From assembly GCF_002902985.1 (NCBI RefSeq), contig NZ_CP026167.1, positions 4,650,001 to 4,714,000 of the forward strand: a DNA stretch of 64,000 nt, written 5' to 3'. Of the stretch, positions 28,392 to 40,622 are shown piece by piece. The notes below the pieces were generated by a model that was not told the origin of the DNA, searched no databases, and was given only the letters and a program-made list of their open reading frames with translations. Source of the stretch: Leclercia sp. LSNIH1. Lineage in GTDB: Bacteria; Pseudomonadota; Gammaproteobacteria; Enterobacterales; Enterobacteriaceae. The position numbers and the translations under genes were made by a program. How positions within the stretch are numbered: the first letter of the stretch is position 1; every line of letters starts with the position of its first letter.

Positions 28392-29777
28392 CTATTTAAG
28401 CAGCTTCTCTTTGTCGCTTCCGGCGCTGCTCTTCTGCACAGCCAGCAGCGACTCCTGCGAGGCAATCACCTTTTTGGCATCTTCGAGCTGGTTCTGCGCA
28501 ATTTCAGACTTTGTCTTTTCGCTGCTGAACGCTTTTTCCTGTTCGGCGAGCCGGGTCTCCAGAGTCGCTTTTTGCAGATTCAGCGACGACAGCTGGGCTT
28601 TTAGAGCCTCAAGCTCTTTTGCCACCCCGGCGCTTTTCTCGCTGCTGGTTTTGAGGGTGGCAAGCTGGGCATCCAGCGCCTTCTTCTGCGCCTGTAGGTC
28701 GGTCAACTCTTTCGTCAGCGCGACGCTCTTTTCCTCGGCCGCTTTCAGTGAAGCGAGCTGCGTTTCCAGCGCCTTCTTCTGCGCCTGCAGATCGGTCAAC
28801 TCTTTCGCCAGCGTGGCGCTCTTCTCATCGGCCGCTTTCAGTGAAGCCAGCTGGGTTTCCAGCGCCTTCTTCTGCGCCTCCAGGTCGCTCAGCTCTTTAA
28901 GCAGCTTCTCTTTGTCGCTTCCGGCGCTGCTCTTCTGCACAGCCAGCAGCGACTCCTGCGAGGCAATCACCTTTTTGGCATCTTCGAGCTGATTCTGCGC
29001 AATCTCAGACTTTGTCTTTTCGCCGCTGAACGCTTTTTCCTGTTCGGCGAGCCGGGTCTCCAGAGTCGCTTTTTGCAGATTCAGCGACGAGAGCTGGGCT
29101 TTTAAAGCATCGAGCTCTTTTGTCACGCCAGTGGTCTGGATGCTGTTGGTCTTAAGGGCACTCAGCTGCGCATCAAGCGCGTCCTTCTGCGCCTGTAGAT
29201 CGTTCAGCGCTTTCGTCAGAGCGGCGCGTTGCGCGTTGGCTTTATTGAGCTGCTCCACCAGTTCTGCATTTTTTTGTTGATCGACGCCAGCAGGCTTCGG
29301 CAGCATCGCGATCAGGCTCTCAATGGCAAGCTTTTGCGCGCTGCCTTCCGATTGTGCTGTCAGCCGGGAGAGCTTCTGCTCTTTTTCCGCGACACGATCC
29401 CTTTCATGAGCAACCGCCTGTTCCAGCAGCGCCTTTTCGCTTTCCACCGCACTTAGCTGTTTATCTAATTGGGTGATGGTGGTATTGGCCTGACGAAGTG
29501 CCTCGGTGAGGCGGGAAAGTTTGGCCTGATCGGCCGCGACGGCCTTGTCGTTTTTAACAGACGCGGCACGGGTCGCCGGACGGGCAGGTTTTACCTGCTG
29601 CGGCGCTGTATCCAGGGGAGTAGTGGTGGTCTCTGAGGAGATAAAAGGATTGGTTGAATTATTGCCGATAATTTTTTCGTTATTTAAACGTTCCAATAGT
29701 TCCGTTCCGGCTGAAAATGCTTTTCCACCCGATAATAACAATCCGCAGTACAGTGCTGCGCTAAAATATTTATTCAT
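28392..29777 (-). CDS. N-terminal part of the coiled-coil protein (signal peptide plus coiled coil)
   Basis: If translation stops at the amber codon, this 461-residue exported protein results: signal peptide, Thr/Pro-rich linker (about residues 40-75), then coiled coil to the end with no globular domain. Its ATG overlaps the lipoprotein stop (ATGA at 29774-29777), so translational coupling is likely. The coiled coil suggests an envelope-spanning or scaffolding role, but nothing more specific can be said. Confidence 0.6.
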   Translation of the reverse strand: MNKYFSAALYCGLLLSGGKAFSAGTELLERLNNEKIIGNNSTNPFISSETTTTPLDTAPQQVKPARPATRAASVKNDKAVAADQAKLSRLTEALRQANTTITQLDKQLSAVESEKALLEQAVAHERDRVAEKEQKLSRLTAQSEGSAQKLAIESLIAMLPKPAGVDQQKNAELVEQLNKANAQRAALTKALNDLQAQKDALDAQLSALKTNSIQTTGVTKELDALKAQLSSLNLQKATLETRLAEQEKAFSGEKTKSEIAQNQLEDAKKVIASQESLLAVQKSSAGSDKEKLLKELSDLEAQKKALETQLASLKAADEKSATLAKELTDLQAQKKALETQLASLKAAEEKSVALTKELTDLQAQKKALDAQLATLKTSSEKSAGVAKELEALKAQLSSLNLQKATLETRLAEQEKAFSSEKTKSEIAQNQLEDAKKVIASQESLLAVQKSSAGSDKEKLLK

Positions 29778-30142
29778 AACTTGTTCATTTCATTGGCACG
29801 GTTCATCATATTGGTATAAACCGTATTACGAATCCTTACGCATACCAGCGACAGTTTTTTATTAATTTCGGTGAGCATAACTTCGGAAGCGTTATCATCA
29901 ACCAGAGATTTATTCGATTCGTAAATTTTATAGTTTTTATTAATATTCTCAAATTGCTTACGGTAGGTCTCGTAGGCCGCCGGGTCGAGCTTTTGCAGCG
30001 CAGAAAACTCCTGATAGCACTGCACCTCCTGCTTACGTTCGGCAGGGGCTTTGGCTATAGGCGTAGTCACCGGTTTAGAACTGCAGGCAGACAGCAGAAT
30101 AGCGGAAAAAAGAATCGCGGAGCCAGCAAAATAAACTTTCAT
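29774..30142 (-). CDS. Predicted outer-membrane lipoprotein of unknown function
   Basis: This 122-residue protein has a lipoprotein signal with lipobox LLSAC (Cys near residue 20), followed by SSKPVTTP, then a mostly helical domain with two further Cys residues that could form a disulfide. I do not recognise the family. It is the first gene of a two-gene operon with the coiled-coil FKBP gene, which overlaps it by four bases. Both are absent between emrB and luxS in E. coli K-12. The pairing suggests a lipoprotein partner for the coiled-coil protein. Confidence 0.75.
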   Translation of the reverse strand: MKVYFAGSAILFSAILLSACSSKPVTTPIAKAPAERKQEVQCYQEFSALQKLDPAAYETYRKQFENINKNYKIYESNKSLVDDNASEVMLTEINKKLSLVCVRIRNTVYTNMMNRANEMNKL

Positions 30143-30331
30143 AAATCCCTCTTAATTATATTCTATTCCATGAAATATTAACGCATCAATAATTACAGTG
30201 AATGAGCGTTAAGGTTTCATCCATAGATATAATATATATAAATAACTATCATGCGTTAGCTGCAATAATAAAGAGAAAGAGAGGATTGCACAACGAGTGA
30301 CAGGCTTTTAGGAATTTATTAATAGAGTAAT

Positions 30332-30367
30332 ATTACCCGGCATACTCCTTGCGAAGAGCCGGGTAAT
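30332..30367 (-). terminator. Rho-independent terminator of luxS
   Basis: On the minus strand ATTACCCGGC and GCCGGGTAAT (10-bp stem) enclose a 16-base loop and are followed by an AT-rich run. It begins 3 bases after the luxS stop. The roughly 190 bases from 30143 to 30331 are AT-rich, contain no gene I can support, and should include the promoter of the lipoprotein operon. Confidence 0.8.
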
Positions 30368-30370
30368 TTG

Positions 30371-30886
30371 CTAGATGTGCAGTTCCTGCAACTTCTCTTT
30401 TGGCAGCGCCAGTTCGTCATTGCTGTTGACGCGAACGTCACGCTCAAGGATGTGGCGGGCAATATCCTGGGCTTCTTCCAGAGAGTGCATCTGATATGTA
30501 CCGCACTGGTAAACGTTGAGCTCCGGGATCTGGTTCTGCTCTTTAACTTTCAGCACATCTTCCATCGCCGCTTTCCACGCATCTGCGACGCGGGTCTCTT
30601 CCGGCACCCCAATCAGGCTCATGTAGAACCCGGTACGGCAACCCATAGGCGAGATATCGATGATCTCAACGCCGTTACCGTTCAGGTGATCGCGCATGAA
30701 GCCGGCAAACAGGTGCTCCAGGGTGTGAATGCCTTTTTCCGGCATCACTTCTTTATTCGGTACGCAGAAACGCAGGTCGAATACCGTGATCGTATCGCCG
30801 TGCGGGGTATGCATGGTCTTCGCAACGCGTACAGCAGGTGCTTCCATACGGGTATGGTCGACAGTAAAGCTATCTAATAACGGCAT
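30371..30886 (-). CDS. luxS: S-ribosylhomocysteine lyase LuxS
   Basis: This 171-residue metalloenzyme splits S-ribosylhomocysteine to homocysteine and the precursor of autoinducer-2. The metal motif HTLEH is at residues 54-58 and the catalytic cysteine lies in SPMGCRTG at residue 83; a further metal ligand is the Cys in YQCGTY. Length and order before micA-gshA match E. coli. Confidence 0.97.
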   Translation of the reverse strand: MPLLDSFTVDHTRMEAPAVRVAKTMHTPHGDTITVFDLRFCVPNKEVMPEKGIHTLEHLFAGFMRDHLNGNGVEIIDISPMGCRTGFYMSLIGVPEETRVADAWKAAMEDVLKVKEQNQIPELNVYQCGTYQMHSLEEAQDIARHILERDVRVNSNDELALPKEKLQELHI

Positions 30887-30923
30887 ACGTCACCTCCGAT
30901 AGTGATTTTTTTTTAAAAAAAAT

Positions 30924-30950
30924 GAACTCTTCTTTTCAACGCGCGTCTGA
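30924..30950 (+). promoter_or_regulatory. Sigma-E promoter of micA
   Basis: GAACTC (30924-30929), a 16-base spacer and TCTGA (30946-30950) match the sigma-E consensus. The MicA start follows six bases later, as in E. coli. Confidence 0.85.
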
Positions 30951-30956
30951 GTATAT

Positions 30957-31030
30957 GAAAGACGCGCATTTGTTATCATCATCCCTGTTCTTCAGAGATG
31001 TTATTTTGGCCACAGCGATGTGGCCTTTTT
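30957..31030 (+). ncRNA. micA: Small RNA MicA
   Basis: The 74-base sequence starts GAAAGACGCGCATTTGTTAT and ends in a terminator, GGCCAC-AGCGAT-GTGGCC with five T residues. It matches E. coli MicA and lies between luxS and gshA on the opposite strand, as there. MicA is made under envelope stress and, with Hfq, represses ompA and other outer-membrane protein mRNAs. The 5' seed region is unchanged compared with the sequence I recall; the middle loop differs. Confidence 0.93.
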
Positions 31031-31038
31031 CTTTTCTG

Positions 31039-32583
31039 TCAGGTCTGTTTCGCCAGAAACTCAGCAAACGACTCTGTATCCGCCGCCTCAATCTCACGCT
31101 GACGCACCGTTGACGCTTCGCGTTCAGCAGCGAACTCAGCTTCGGTAAGCACCTCCAGCGGTTCCTGCAGCAGCATATCGCGATACTCCGCCGCAAGTGC
31201 ACGACCGGTCCCGCCGATGCCCCGATCAATCATAGAACGCAGAATGCGTGCCGAGAACGTTAGCTCAGGATTATCAAAACTTTCGACCAGCTGATCGCAA
31301 ACCAGCTGATACGCATCGCCACCATAAACGCTGTCCAGTGTCTGGGCGACGCGTTTGAGATCGCGGAACAGATCTTTACCCACCTGTTGCAGCGGGAACT
31401 GTGCCGTCTGGCAACCTATGCCCAGCGTCAGGCCAGGTTTACGCCCTTCAAGGATCACCCGGTTCCAGTTCGTGCGGGTGCAGAGCAGTTCGTCAGCACT
31501 CATTTCCGGCGCATCGGCCAGCACGCACCAGACCATAAACAGATCCAGGAAGCGTACCTGCTGCTCGTCCACGCCGATAGGCGAGAACGGGTTAATATCC
31601 AGGGAGCGCACTTCGATGTACTCAATCCCACCGCGCTGTAACGCATCCGATGGTGTTTCTCCGCTGCGCGTGACGCGTTTCGGACGGATAGGCGCGTACA
31701 GTTCGTTTTCAATCTGTAAAACGTTACTGTTGATTTGCAGGCGCTTACCGTCTTTCTCAAGACCGATCTCTTCGTAGGTTTCCGACGGGGTTTTGATCGC
31801 CCGCTTCAATCCTGCCACATACTCGTGCAGATCGTTAAACGTAATACCGAGATTGCTTTGCGACTTATTGGTATAACCCAGGTCGCTGAGACGCAGGGAG
31901 GTGGCATATGGCAGGTAGTACATACCGCAGTCGGTTTTCTCAAACGGCAGCGTGGTCGGTTTGCCCTGCAGGAAAGAGGAGCAAATCGCCGGAGAAGCCC
32001 CAAACAGATACGGGATGACCCAGCCGAAGCGATAGTAGTTACGAATCAGGCGGAAATAGCCTGCGGAGATCGCCTCTTTATCTGTTTCGCCGCACTTCGC
32101 CTGCCAGAATGCCATCGGCAAGGAGAAGTTATAGTGCACGCCAGAGATCGTCTGCATCAGCGCGCCATAGCGATTTTTTAATCCTTCGCGATAGAGCGTT
32201 TTCAGACGACCGATATTGGACGTGCCGTACTGCGCCAGTTCAATATCCTGCCCCTGCGCGATATAGCACGGCATACTCAGCGGCCACATCCGCTCATCAC
32301 CCAGATTACGGGCGCTGTAGCGGTGAATGTCACGCATGATTTTCAGCATGTGGTCAATTTCGCCGTCGACCGGCGTAATAAACTCAAGCAGTGCTTCGGC
32401 GAAATCAGTAGTGATCCATTTATGGGTCAGCGCCGAACCCAACGCCTGTGGATGGCCTGTCGTTGCGAGACTGCCATCTGCGTTAACGCGCAGCGTTTCG
32501 CGCTCAAGACCGCGCTGAATACCCTTCAGTGCCTGAGGGTGGTTTTCCAGCCAGGCCAGTGCCTGTGATACGTCCGGGATCAA
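31039..32583 (-). CDS. gshA: Glutamate-cysteine ligase GshA
   Basis: This 514-residue enzyme makes gamma-glutamylcysteine, the first step of glutathione synthesis. The sequence follows E. coli GshA closely from [13 protein letters not shown] through [24 protein letters not shown] and [15 protein letters not shown], which build the active site. The C-terminus differs slightly in length. It is transcribed towards micA and luxS. Confidence 0.96.
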   Translation of the reverse strand: MIPDVSQALAWLENHPQALKGIQRGLERETLRVNADGSLATTGHPQALGSALTHKWITTDFAEALLEFITPVDGEIDHMLKIMRDIHRYSARNLGDERMWPLSMPCYIAQGQDIELAQYGTSNIGRLKTLYREGLKNRYGALMQTISGVHYNFSLPMAFWQAKCGETDKEAISAGYFRLIRNYYRFGWVIPYLFGASPAICSSFLQGKPTTLPFEKTDCGMYYLPYATSLRLSDLGYTNKSQSNLGITFNDLHEYVAGLKRAIKTPSETYEEIGLEKDGKRLQINSNVLQIENELYAPIRPKRVTRSGETPSDALQRGGIEYIEVRSLDINPFSPIGVDEQQVRFLDLFMVWCVLADAPEMSADELLCTRTNWNRVILEGRKPGLTLGIGCQTAQFPLQQVGKDLFRDLKRVAQTLDSVYGGDAYQLVCDQLVESFDNPELTFSARILRSMIDRGIGGTGRALAAEYRDMLLQEPLEVLTEAEFAAEREASTVRQREIEAADTESFAEFLAKQT

Positions 32584-32654
32584 TTCGACCTCCCGCCTGT
32601 CAAAATCATTTCATTTAGCATAATTGTAATGGTTTCTGGTCACAAACAGTCCAA

Positions 32655-33083
32655 TTAGTGCCACCACGTCATGCCCTGCAAAGTTGCAACCGCTACAAGA
32701 ATGTAGCGCAATGCCTTGCCAAGGCATAAAAAAAAGAGCACAGGCCCCCAGGAGATGCGCATCCATCCCGCCAGCAGGCACAGTAAATCACCGATTACCG
32801 GCATCCAGCTTAGTAAAAGCGTGGCAGCGCCATAGCGTTTTAGCCAGCCGACTGCCTTTTCCTGCCAGCGCGATTTTTTGCGTAGCGGAAAGAATCGCCC
32901 AAGAATAACGTTAGTCAGCCCTCCAAGGCTATTACCCATTGTTGCTATTAACACGAGTAACCACGGCTGACTGACACCGGACAAGAGCATCGCCACCAGT
33001 ACCACCTCGGAATTTCCGGGCAGGATCGTGGCGCTTAAAAAACTGCTGGCGAATAATGAGGCGAGTGACAGTGTGTCACTCAC
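32655..33083 (-). CDS. yqaA: DedA/VTT-family membrane protein YqaA
   Basis: This 142-residue inner-membrane protein of the SNARE-associated/DedA-like family has about four hydrophobic helices and the conserved FLSATILPGNSE and MPVIGDLLCLLAGWM. The family is linked to lipid scrambling and membrane homeostasis; the function of YqaA itself is unknown. Its start overlaps the yqaB stop by four bases. Confidence 0.93.
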   Translation of the reverse strand: MSDTLSLASLFASSFLSATILPGNSEVVLVAMLLSGVSQPWLLVLIATMGNSLGGLTNVILGRFFPLRKKSRWQEKAVGWLKRYGAATLLLSWMPVIGDLLCLLAGWMRISWGPVLFFLCLGKALRYILVAVATLQGMTWWH

Positions 33084-33646
33084 AGTAAGCGAACATCCAC
33101 CGCGGCCATACCGGCATCACGCGCTGCCTGAATACCGAAATCGGCATCTTCAAACACCACGCACTTCGCGGGTGGTACGCCCATCAGCTCTGCACAAAGC
33201 AGAAAGGTGTCAGGTGCAGGCTTGTGGTTTTTAACGTGATCGGCCGCGACCACGGCAGAGAAATAGTGGCGCAGGTTAAGGTGGTTGAGCAGTGCTTCAG
33301 CGATAGCGCTTTCACTGCCCGTACCGACGGACATGGGACGTCGCCCGTGCCACGCCTTCACTACGTCGATTAAGGGCATAGGACGCACAGTGTCCAGCAG
33401 CATGGCTTTTACTGCATCGGTTTTTTCACGCGCGAGCAGGTGCGGGTCGAGATCGGCCTGATTCAGTTCAATCACGGCCTGCGCAATACGCCAGGTTGGA
33501 GATCCGTTGAGGGCTATCATCGCCTGTAAGTCGAAACGCATACCATAACGACCCAGGACTTCAGTCCATGCCTGGCGATGCGTTGGCTCAGTGTCGAGGA
33601 TGGTGCCATCCATATCGAAAATCAAACCGTCATACTGTGCGTACAT
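33080..33646 (-). CDS. yqaB: HAD-family fructose-1-phosphatase YqaB
   Basis: This 188-residue sugar phosphatase of the HAD superfamily, in E. coli acting on fructose-1-phosphate and 6-phosphogluconate, has its nucleophile motif FDMDGTILDTEP at residues 10-21 (Asp 11 and 13). Motif II is GTGS, the Lys of motif III is in KNHKPAPD, and motif IV is FEDADFG. It forms an overlapping pair with yqaA. Confidence 0.94.
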   Translation of the reverse strand: MYAQYDGLIFDMDGTILDTEPTHRQAWTEVLGRYGMRFDLQAMIALNGSPTWRIAQAVIELNQADLDPHLLAREKTDAVKAMLLDTVRPMPLIDVVKAWHGRRPMSVGTGSESAIAEALLNHLNLRHYFSAVVAADHVKNHKPAPDTFLLCAELMGVPPAKCVVFEDADFGIQAARDAGMAAVDVRLL

Positions 33647-33762
33647 CGTGCTCTCGCGAAAGGATTACAAAGCGTTACTTTATCGTAAACAAGGGGTTTT
33701 GTCGCTGACAGAGAAGATGATTGCTGACGAAACGTCGAAGGAATAAACAATGAGGGAGAAGA

Positions 33763-33894
33763 TGGTGCATCCGGGAGGATTACTCGGCGTTGCCTCGCCC
33801 TCCGGGTCGTTGCTGAAGCAACGTTATCCTCCCTGATGCTGACGATTGATTCGCAGACCATGAAACAACAGCCTGGCTGTTATCTCTGAGAAGA
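33763..33894 (-). repeat. rtT-like repeat A
   Basis: This 132-base segment follows the 3' end of the tRNA-Arg at 33895 on the transcribed strand and ends with a copy of the last 19 bases of that tRNA (AATCCTCCCGGATGCACCA). Two further copies of the same length lie at 34037 and 34275. The arrangement is that of rtT repeats known after tyrT. This copy has diverged most from the other two. Confidence 0.75.
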
Positions 33895-33971
33895 TGGTGC
33901 ATCCGGGAGGATTCGAACCTCCGACCGCTCGGTTCGTAGCCGAGTACTCTATCCAGCTGAGCTACGGATGC
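33895..33971 (-). tRNA. tRNA-Arg (ACG)
   Basis: This 77-base cloverleaf has an encoded CCA. The anticodon stem CTCGG/CCGAG surrounds loop CTACGAA, giving anticodon ACG (read as ICG). Four identical copies stand in this array, as argQ/argZ/argY/argV do in E. coli. This one is last in transcription order. Confidence 0.96.
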
Positions 33972-34036
33972 ATCGGGATTTACTACTGTACTACTCGATA
34001 CCACATATCATTTCGAAATCGACATGCAATAAAAGA

Positions 34037-34168
34037 TGGTGCATCCGGGAGGATTACTCGGCTGCGCCTCACCCTTCGGGCCGTTGCTGAAGCAACGTTA
34101 TCCTCCCTGGTACTGGCGATTAACTCGCAGACCTTGAAACAACAGCTTCGCTGTTATCTCGGAGAATA
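34037..34168 (-). repeat. rtT-like repeat B
   Basis: This 132-base repeat directly follows the tRNA-Arg at 34169-34245 on the minus strand and carries the duplicated 19-base tRNA 3' end at 34037-34055. It is nearly identical to repeat C. Confidence 0.78.
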
Positions 34169-34245
34169 TGGTGCATCCGGGAGGATTCGAACCTCCGACC
34201 GCTCGGTTCGTAGCCGAGTACTCTATCCAGCTGAGCTACGGATGC
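34169..34245 (-). tRNA. tRNA-Arg (ACG)
   Basis: This is a 77-base copy identical to the other three Arg genes, with anticodon ACG and encoded CCA. It is flanked on both sides by rtT-like repeats. Confidence 0.96.
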
Positions 34246-34274
34246 ATCGGGATACTGCTTTGAGATGTAGTAAA

Positions 34275-34406
34275 TGGTGCATCCGGGAGGATTACTCGGC
34301 TGCGCCTCACCCTTCGGGCCGTTGCTGAAGCAACGTTATCCTCCCTGGTGCTGGCGATTAACTCGCAGACCTTGAAACAACAGCTTCGCTGTTATCTCGG
34401 AGAATA
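34275..34406 (-). repeat. rtT-like repeat C
   Basis: This 132-base repeat directly follows the tRNA-Arg at 34407-34483 and ends with the duplicated 19-base tRNA 3' end at 34275-34293. It also contains a GTTGCTGAAGCAACGTTATCC hairpin element shared by all three copies. Confidence 0.78.
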
Positions 34407-34483
34407 TGGTGCATCCGGGAGGATTCGAACCTCCGACCGCTCGGTTCGTAGCCGAGTACTCTATCCAGCTGAGCTACGGATGC
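34407..34483 (-). tRNA. tRNA-Arg (ACG)
   Basis: This is a 77-base copy identical to its neighbours, with anticodon ACG and encoded CCA. It is separated from the next upstream Arg gene by a 64-base spacer without an rtT repeat. Confidence 0.96.
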
Positions 34484-34547
34484 ATCGGGATTTACTACTG
34501 TACTGCTCGATATTCATATCACTTCTAAAGCAATATGAAGTAATAGA

Positions 34548-34624
34548 TGGTGCATCCGGGAGGATTCGAACCTCCGACCGCTCGGTTCGTAGCCGAGTAC
34601 TCTATCCAGCTGAGCTACGGATGC
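34548..34624 (-). tRNA. tRNA-Arg (ACG)
   Basis: This 77-base copy is the first Arg gene in transcription order, four bases after tRNA-Ser. It has anticodon ACG and encoded CCA. Confidence 0.96.
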
Positions 34625-34628
34625 AAAA

Positions 34629-34721
34629 TGGCGGTGAGGCGGGGATTCGAACCCCGGATGCAGCTTTTGACCGCATACTCCCTTAGCAGGGGAGCGCCTT
34701 CAGCCTCTCGGCCACCTCACC
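34629..34721 (-). tRNA. serV: tRNA-Ser (GCU)
   Basis: This 93-base tRNA has the long variable arm of serine tRNAs and an encoded CCA. The anticodon stem CTCCC/GGGAG encloses loop CTGCTAA, anticodon GCT, reading AGC and AGU. It is first in the array and equals serV of E. coli in position. Confidence 0.96.
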
Positions 34722-34786
34722 ACACAACGCCTCTTTCGAGTGCTCCGAGTAACTCGCTAAGAGCTTCTCGTCGCTGCGTGGCGCAT

Positions 34787-34814
34787 ATATTACTTTCTGG
34801 GACTTATAAGTCAA
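34787..34814 (-). promoter_or_regulatory. Stable-RNA promoter of the serV-arg tRNA operon
   Basis: On the minus strand TTGACT (34814-34809), a 16-base spacer and TAATAT (34792-34787) are followed by a GC-rich discriminator (GCGCC). This is the pattern of stringently controlled tRNA promoters. The rest of the 342-base gap up to csrA shows no gene. Confidence 0.75.
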
Positions 34815-35063
34815 ACAATTTTCCACAAGCTTTTATCGTTTGCACAATTCACAGGCAATTCGGACGTAAAACCTGCAAAGAGAGTGTTTTATAAACGTAT
34901 TTTGCCCCTCTTTCTACACTCTTCTGCATGGAGAACGGTAGATTTTGGCGAAGTAAAAGAGATGAGAGTGGTCAAAAACAGAGCGAACGAAACAGAACGG
35001 TAACTTTAAGGAAGGAGAATGTCAGGAGGGGTGCGTCTCGCCAGAGAGCGAGACGCGATAATA

Positions 35064-35249
35064 TCAGTAACTTGACTGCTGGGATTTTTCAGCCTGGATA
35101 CGCTGGTAGATCTCTTCACGATGAACAGAGACTTCTTTAGGGGCGTTTACACCAATACGTACCTGGTTACCCTTTACCCCTAAAACTGTCACGGTGACCT
35201 CATCCCCAATCATGAGGGTCTCACCAACTCGACGAGTCAGAATCAGCAT
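35064..35249 (-). CDS. csrA: Carbon storage regulator CsrA
   Basis: This 61-residue RNA-binding dimer recognises GGA motifs in mRNA leaders and controls glycogen, motility and biofilm genes. The sequence [20 protein letters not shown] is the family standard and includes the RNA-contacting Arg 6; Arg 44 lies in VHREE. It follows alaS, as in E. coli. The 240-base gap to alaS should contain its several promoters. Confidence 0.97.
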
Positions 35250-35490
35250 TCTTTGCTCCTTGAAAGATTAAAAGAGTCGGGTCTCTTGTATCCCGGCATT
35301 ATCCATCATATAACGCCAAAAAGTAAGCGATGACAAACACGTAATGTGTAGGTAGTCACGGCATCACAATCTGTTAAACGTAAGTTTAGCCGATATACAC
35401 AAACTCAACCTGACTTTATCATTATGGATAGCGTAGAGCGCAGTACGCCATAACGGTGTCGTTATGGCGTCTGATTACGCTTTGTAATTA

Positions 35491-38118
<2,628 letters not shown>

Positions 38119-38249
38119 AATTATCCTGAAATCAAGCTAACGAAATGTCACAGCGGGTCACTACGCAACCGTTGTTGGACGGACCAGCTACTGTAAAAAG
38201 TGGGAATAAGATAAGTTTTCTTTGGAGGGAAGTAAAATCCCGCATGCGT

Positions 38250-38750
38250 TCAATCGGTAAAATTACGCCAGATATCCTGTATATCCTCCATCAGGAAACC
38301 GCGGTAGAGCAAAAAGCGCTGGATTTTGACTTTTTCTGAAAATTCACGCGGCAGCGGTTCGCCGTATTTTCGCACCGCCTGTTCCCGCGCCAGTTCGCAC
38401 CAGTCAATCTCGCATTCACGCATCGCGCGTTCTGTGATTTCCCGTGGGATACCTTTCTGATTAAGCTCCTGGCGGATACGCGCCGGGCCATAACCTTTAC
38501 GGCTGCGGCTGGCGATAAAGCGAGAGACGAAGCGGCTATCGTCCAGATAGTTATGCTCGTAACACCAGGCAATAACGCGGTCATAATCTTCCGCGGTCGC
38601 GTCGATTTGTTCCGGGCCGTTTTTGCTCATGACCGGCGCCATGAGTTTGCGGCGCAGCTCCTGTTCGCTATGGTCGCGCACGCTCAGTATGCGTACCGCG
38701 CGATCAAGCAGACGGTTCCAGGCGGGGCGTCGGGGGGATGATTCACTCAT
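38250..38750 (-). CDS. recX: RecA regulator RecX
   Basis: This 166-residue protein caps RecA filaments and limits RecA activity. It is all-helical, with the conserved [25 protein letters not shown] and [13 protein letters not shown]. The ATG at 38750 gives the E. coli length. It lies 67 bases after recA with a terminator hairpin between, so it is expressed by partial readthrough from the recA SOS promoter. Confidence 0.95.
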   Translation of the reverse strand: MSESSPRRPAWNRLLDRAVRILSVRDHSEQELRRKLMAPVMSKNGPEQIDATAEDYDRVIAWCYEHNYLDDSRFVSRFIASRSRKGYGPARIRQELNQKGIPREITERAMRECEIDWCELAREQAVRKYGEPLPREFSEKVKIQRFLLYRGFLMEDIQDIWRNFTD

Positions 38751-38774
38751 AAAGCACCTGCTGAAAAACAAATG

Positions 38775-38806
38775 CAAAAAAGGGCCGCAATCGCAGCCCT
38801 TTTATT
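38775..38806 (-). terminator. Partial terminator between recA and recX
   Basis: On the minus strand AAAAGGGCTGC and GCGGCCCTTTTTT form a GC stem with a short loop and a T-run. In E. coli an equivalent hairpin lets only a fraction of recA transcripts reach recX. Confidence 0.75.
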
Positions 38807-38817
38807 ACATCAAGTGA

Positions 38818-39885
<1,068 letters not shown>

Positions 39886-39939
39886 TCATGCCGGGTGAAA
39901 CAACTGCGCTTCACCTTGGATTTCTGTTCTGTTGCAGCA

Positions 39940-39967
39940 ATTATACTGTATGCTCATACAGTATCAA
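39940..39967 (-). promoter_or_regulatory. recA promoter with LexA (SOS) box
   Basis: On the minus strand TTGATA (39967-39962), a 16-base spacer and the consensus TATAAT (39945-39940) form the promoter. The spacer is exactly the LexA box CTGTATGAGCATACAG (CTGT-N8-ACAG), so LexA blocks RNA polymerase directly. The -35 element overlaps the pncC stop codon. Confidence 0.95.
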
Positions 39968-40461
39968 GTGTTTTGTAGAAAATGTTGCCAGAGCGTTTTT
40001 AACGCATAAACGGTGGCCTGACGACGCACGCTTTCACGGTCGCCGCTAAAGCATTCCCGGCGGGTAATCCCCTCCCCTTGGGCCGTCGCAAAGCCAAACC
40101 ACACTGTTCCAACAGGCTTTTCCTCGCTGCCACCGTCCGGCCCGGCGATGCCGCTAATAGAGATAGCATAGTCCGCCCGGGCAGCACGCAGGGCGCCAAT
40201 CGCCATTTCAATGACCACCGGTTCACTCACCGCGCCGTGCTCGATGAGCGTGGGCTCACGAACCCCAATCATCTGCGCTTTCGCTTCATTACTGTAGGTG
40301 ACAAAACCGCGTTCAAACCAGGCGGAACTGCCCGCGATATCGGTGATAGCTTTCGCCACCCAGCCACCGGTACAGGACTCAGCCGTGGTGACCGTGGCAC
40401 CGCGCTGTTTCAGCGCCTGCCCTACCCTCTCACTGAGCTGCATTAATTCATGGTCACTCAT
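39964..40461 (-). CDS. pncC: NMN amidohydrolase PncC
   Basis: This 165-residue enzyme of the CinA C-terminal family deamidates nicotinamide mononucleotide in pyridine nucleotide recycling. Family motifs are TVTTAESCTGGWVAKAITD (residues 22-40), FVTYSNEAK and SISGIAGPDGGSEEKPVGTV. The start at 40461 gives the E. coli length. Confidence 0.94.
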   Translation of the reverse strand: MSDHELMQLSERVGQALKQRGATVTTAESCTGGWVAKAITDIAGSSAWFERGFVTYSNEAKAQMIGVREPTLIEHGAVSEPVVIEMAIGALRAARADYAISISGIAGPDGGSEEKPVGTVWFGFATAQGEGITRRECFSGDRESVRRQATVYALKTLWQHFLQNT

Positions 40462-40622
40462 CTCGTTTTGTCTCCATAAAAACGTGCAGCACAAGATAGC
40501 ACTTTAGTCGGTAGATATGAGGATGAGGTGGCGCTTTTACGAGGGGGATTCAGAAAAAATAAACGTAGCCATCCGGCCAGGAGTGAAACGTGAGTGGCGT
40601 AAGCCACCCACGTTTTCAGGCG

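Larger units (their letters stand above)
26886..29777 (-). pseudogene. Exported coiled-coil FKBP-domain protein split by one amber codon
   Basis: One continuous reading frame of about 963 codons is broken only by a TAG at 28394-28392. The N-terminus has a signal peptide (MNKYFSAALYCGLLLSGGKA, cleavage near AFSA). Then comes a very long coiled coil made of repeated 31-residue units (pattern KELxDLQAQKKALETQLASLK), interspersed with three copies of a longer segment (AQNQLEDAKKVIASQES). An FkpA-type N-terminal dimerisation domain and a C-terminal FKBP fold follow. The second copy of the same DNA, at about 28873-28912, has GAG where the broken copy has TAG, so one base change explains the stop. 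The FKBP part lacks the usual V-Y-G-T active-site segment, so catalytic activity is doubtful. It is co-transcribed with the lipoprotein gene upstream. It could be a recent pseudogene, two separate products, or a sequencing error. Confidence 0.75.

Noticed and set aside
28040..29200. Regular 93-bp repeats that at first sight suggest a CRISPR or minisatellite
   Set aside because: The repeats are contiguous, in frame and encode a coiled coil; there are no unique spacers.
33894..34894. Open frames of about 110-145 codons across the tRNA array
   Set aside because: They read through four tRNA genes and their repeats; the repeated peptide segments come from the tRNA copies.
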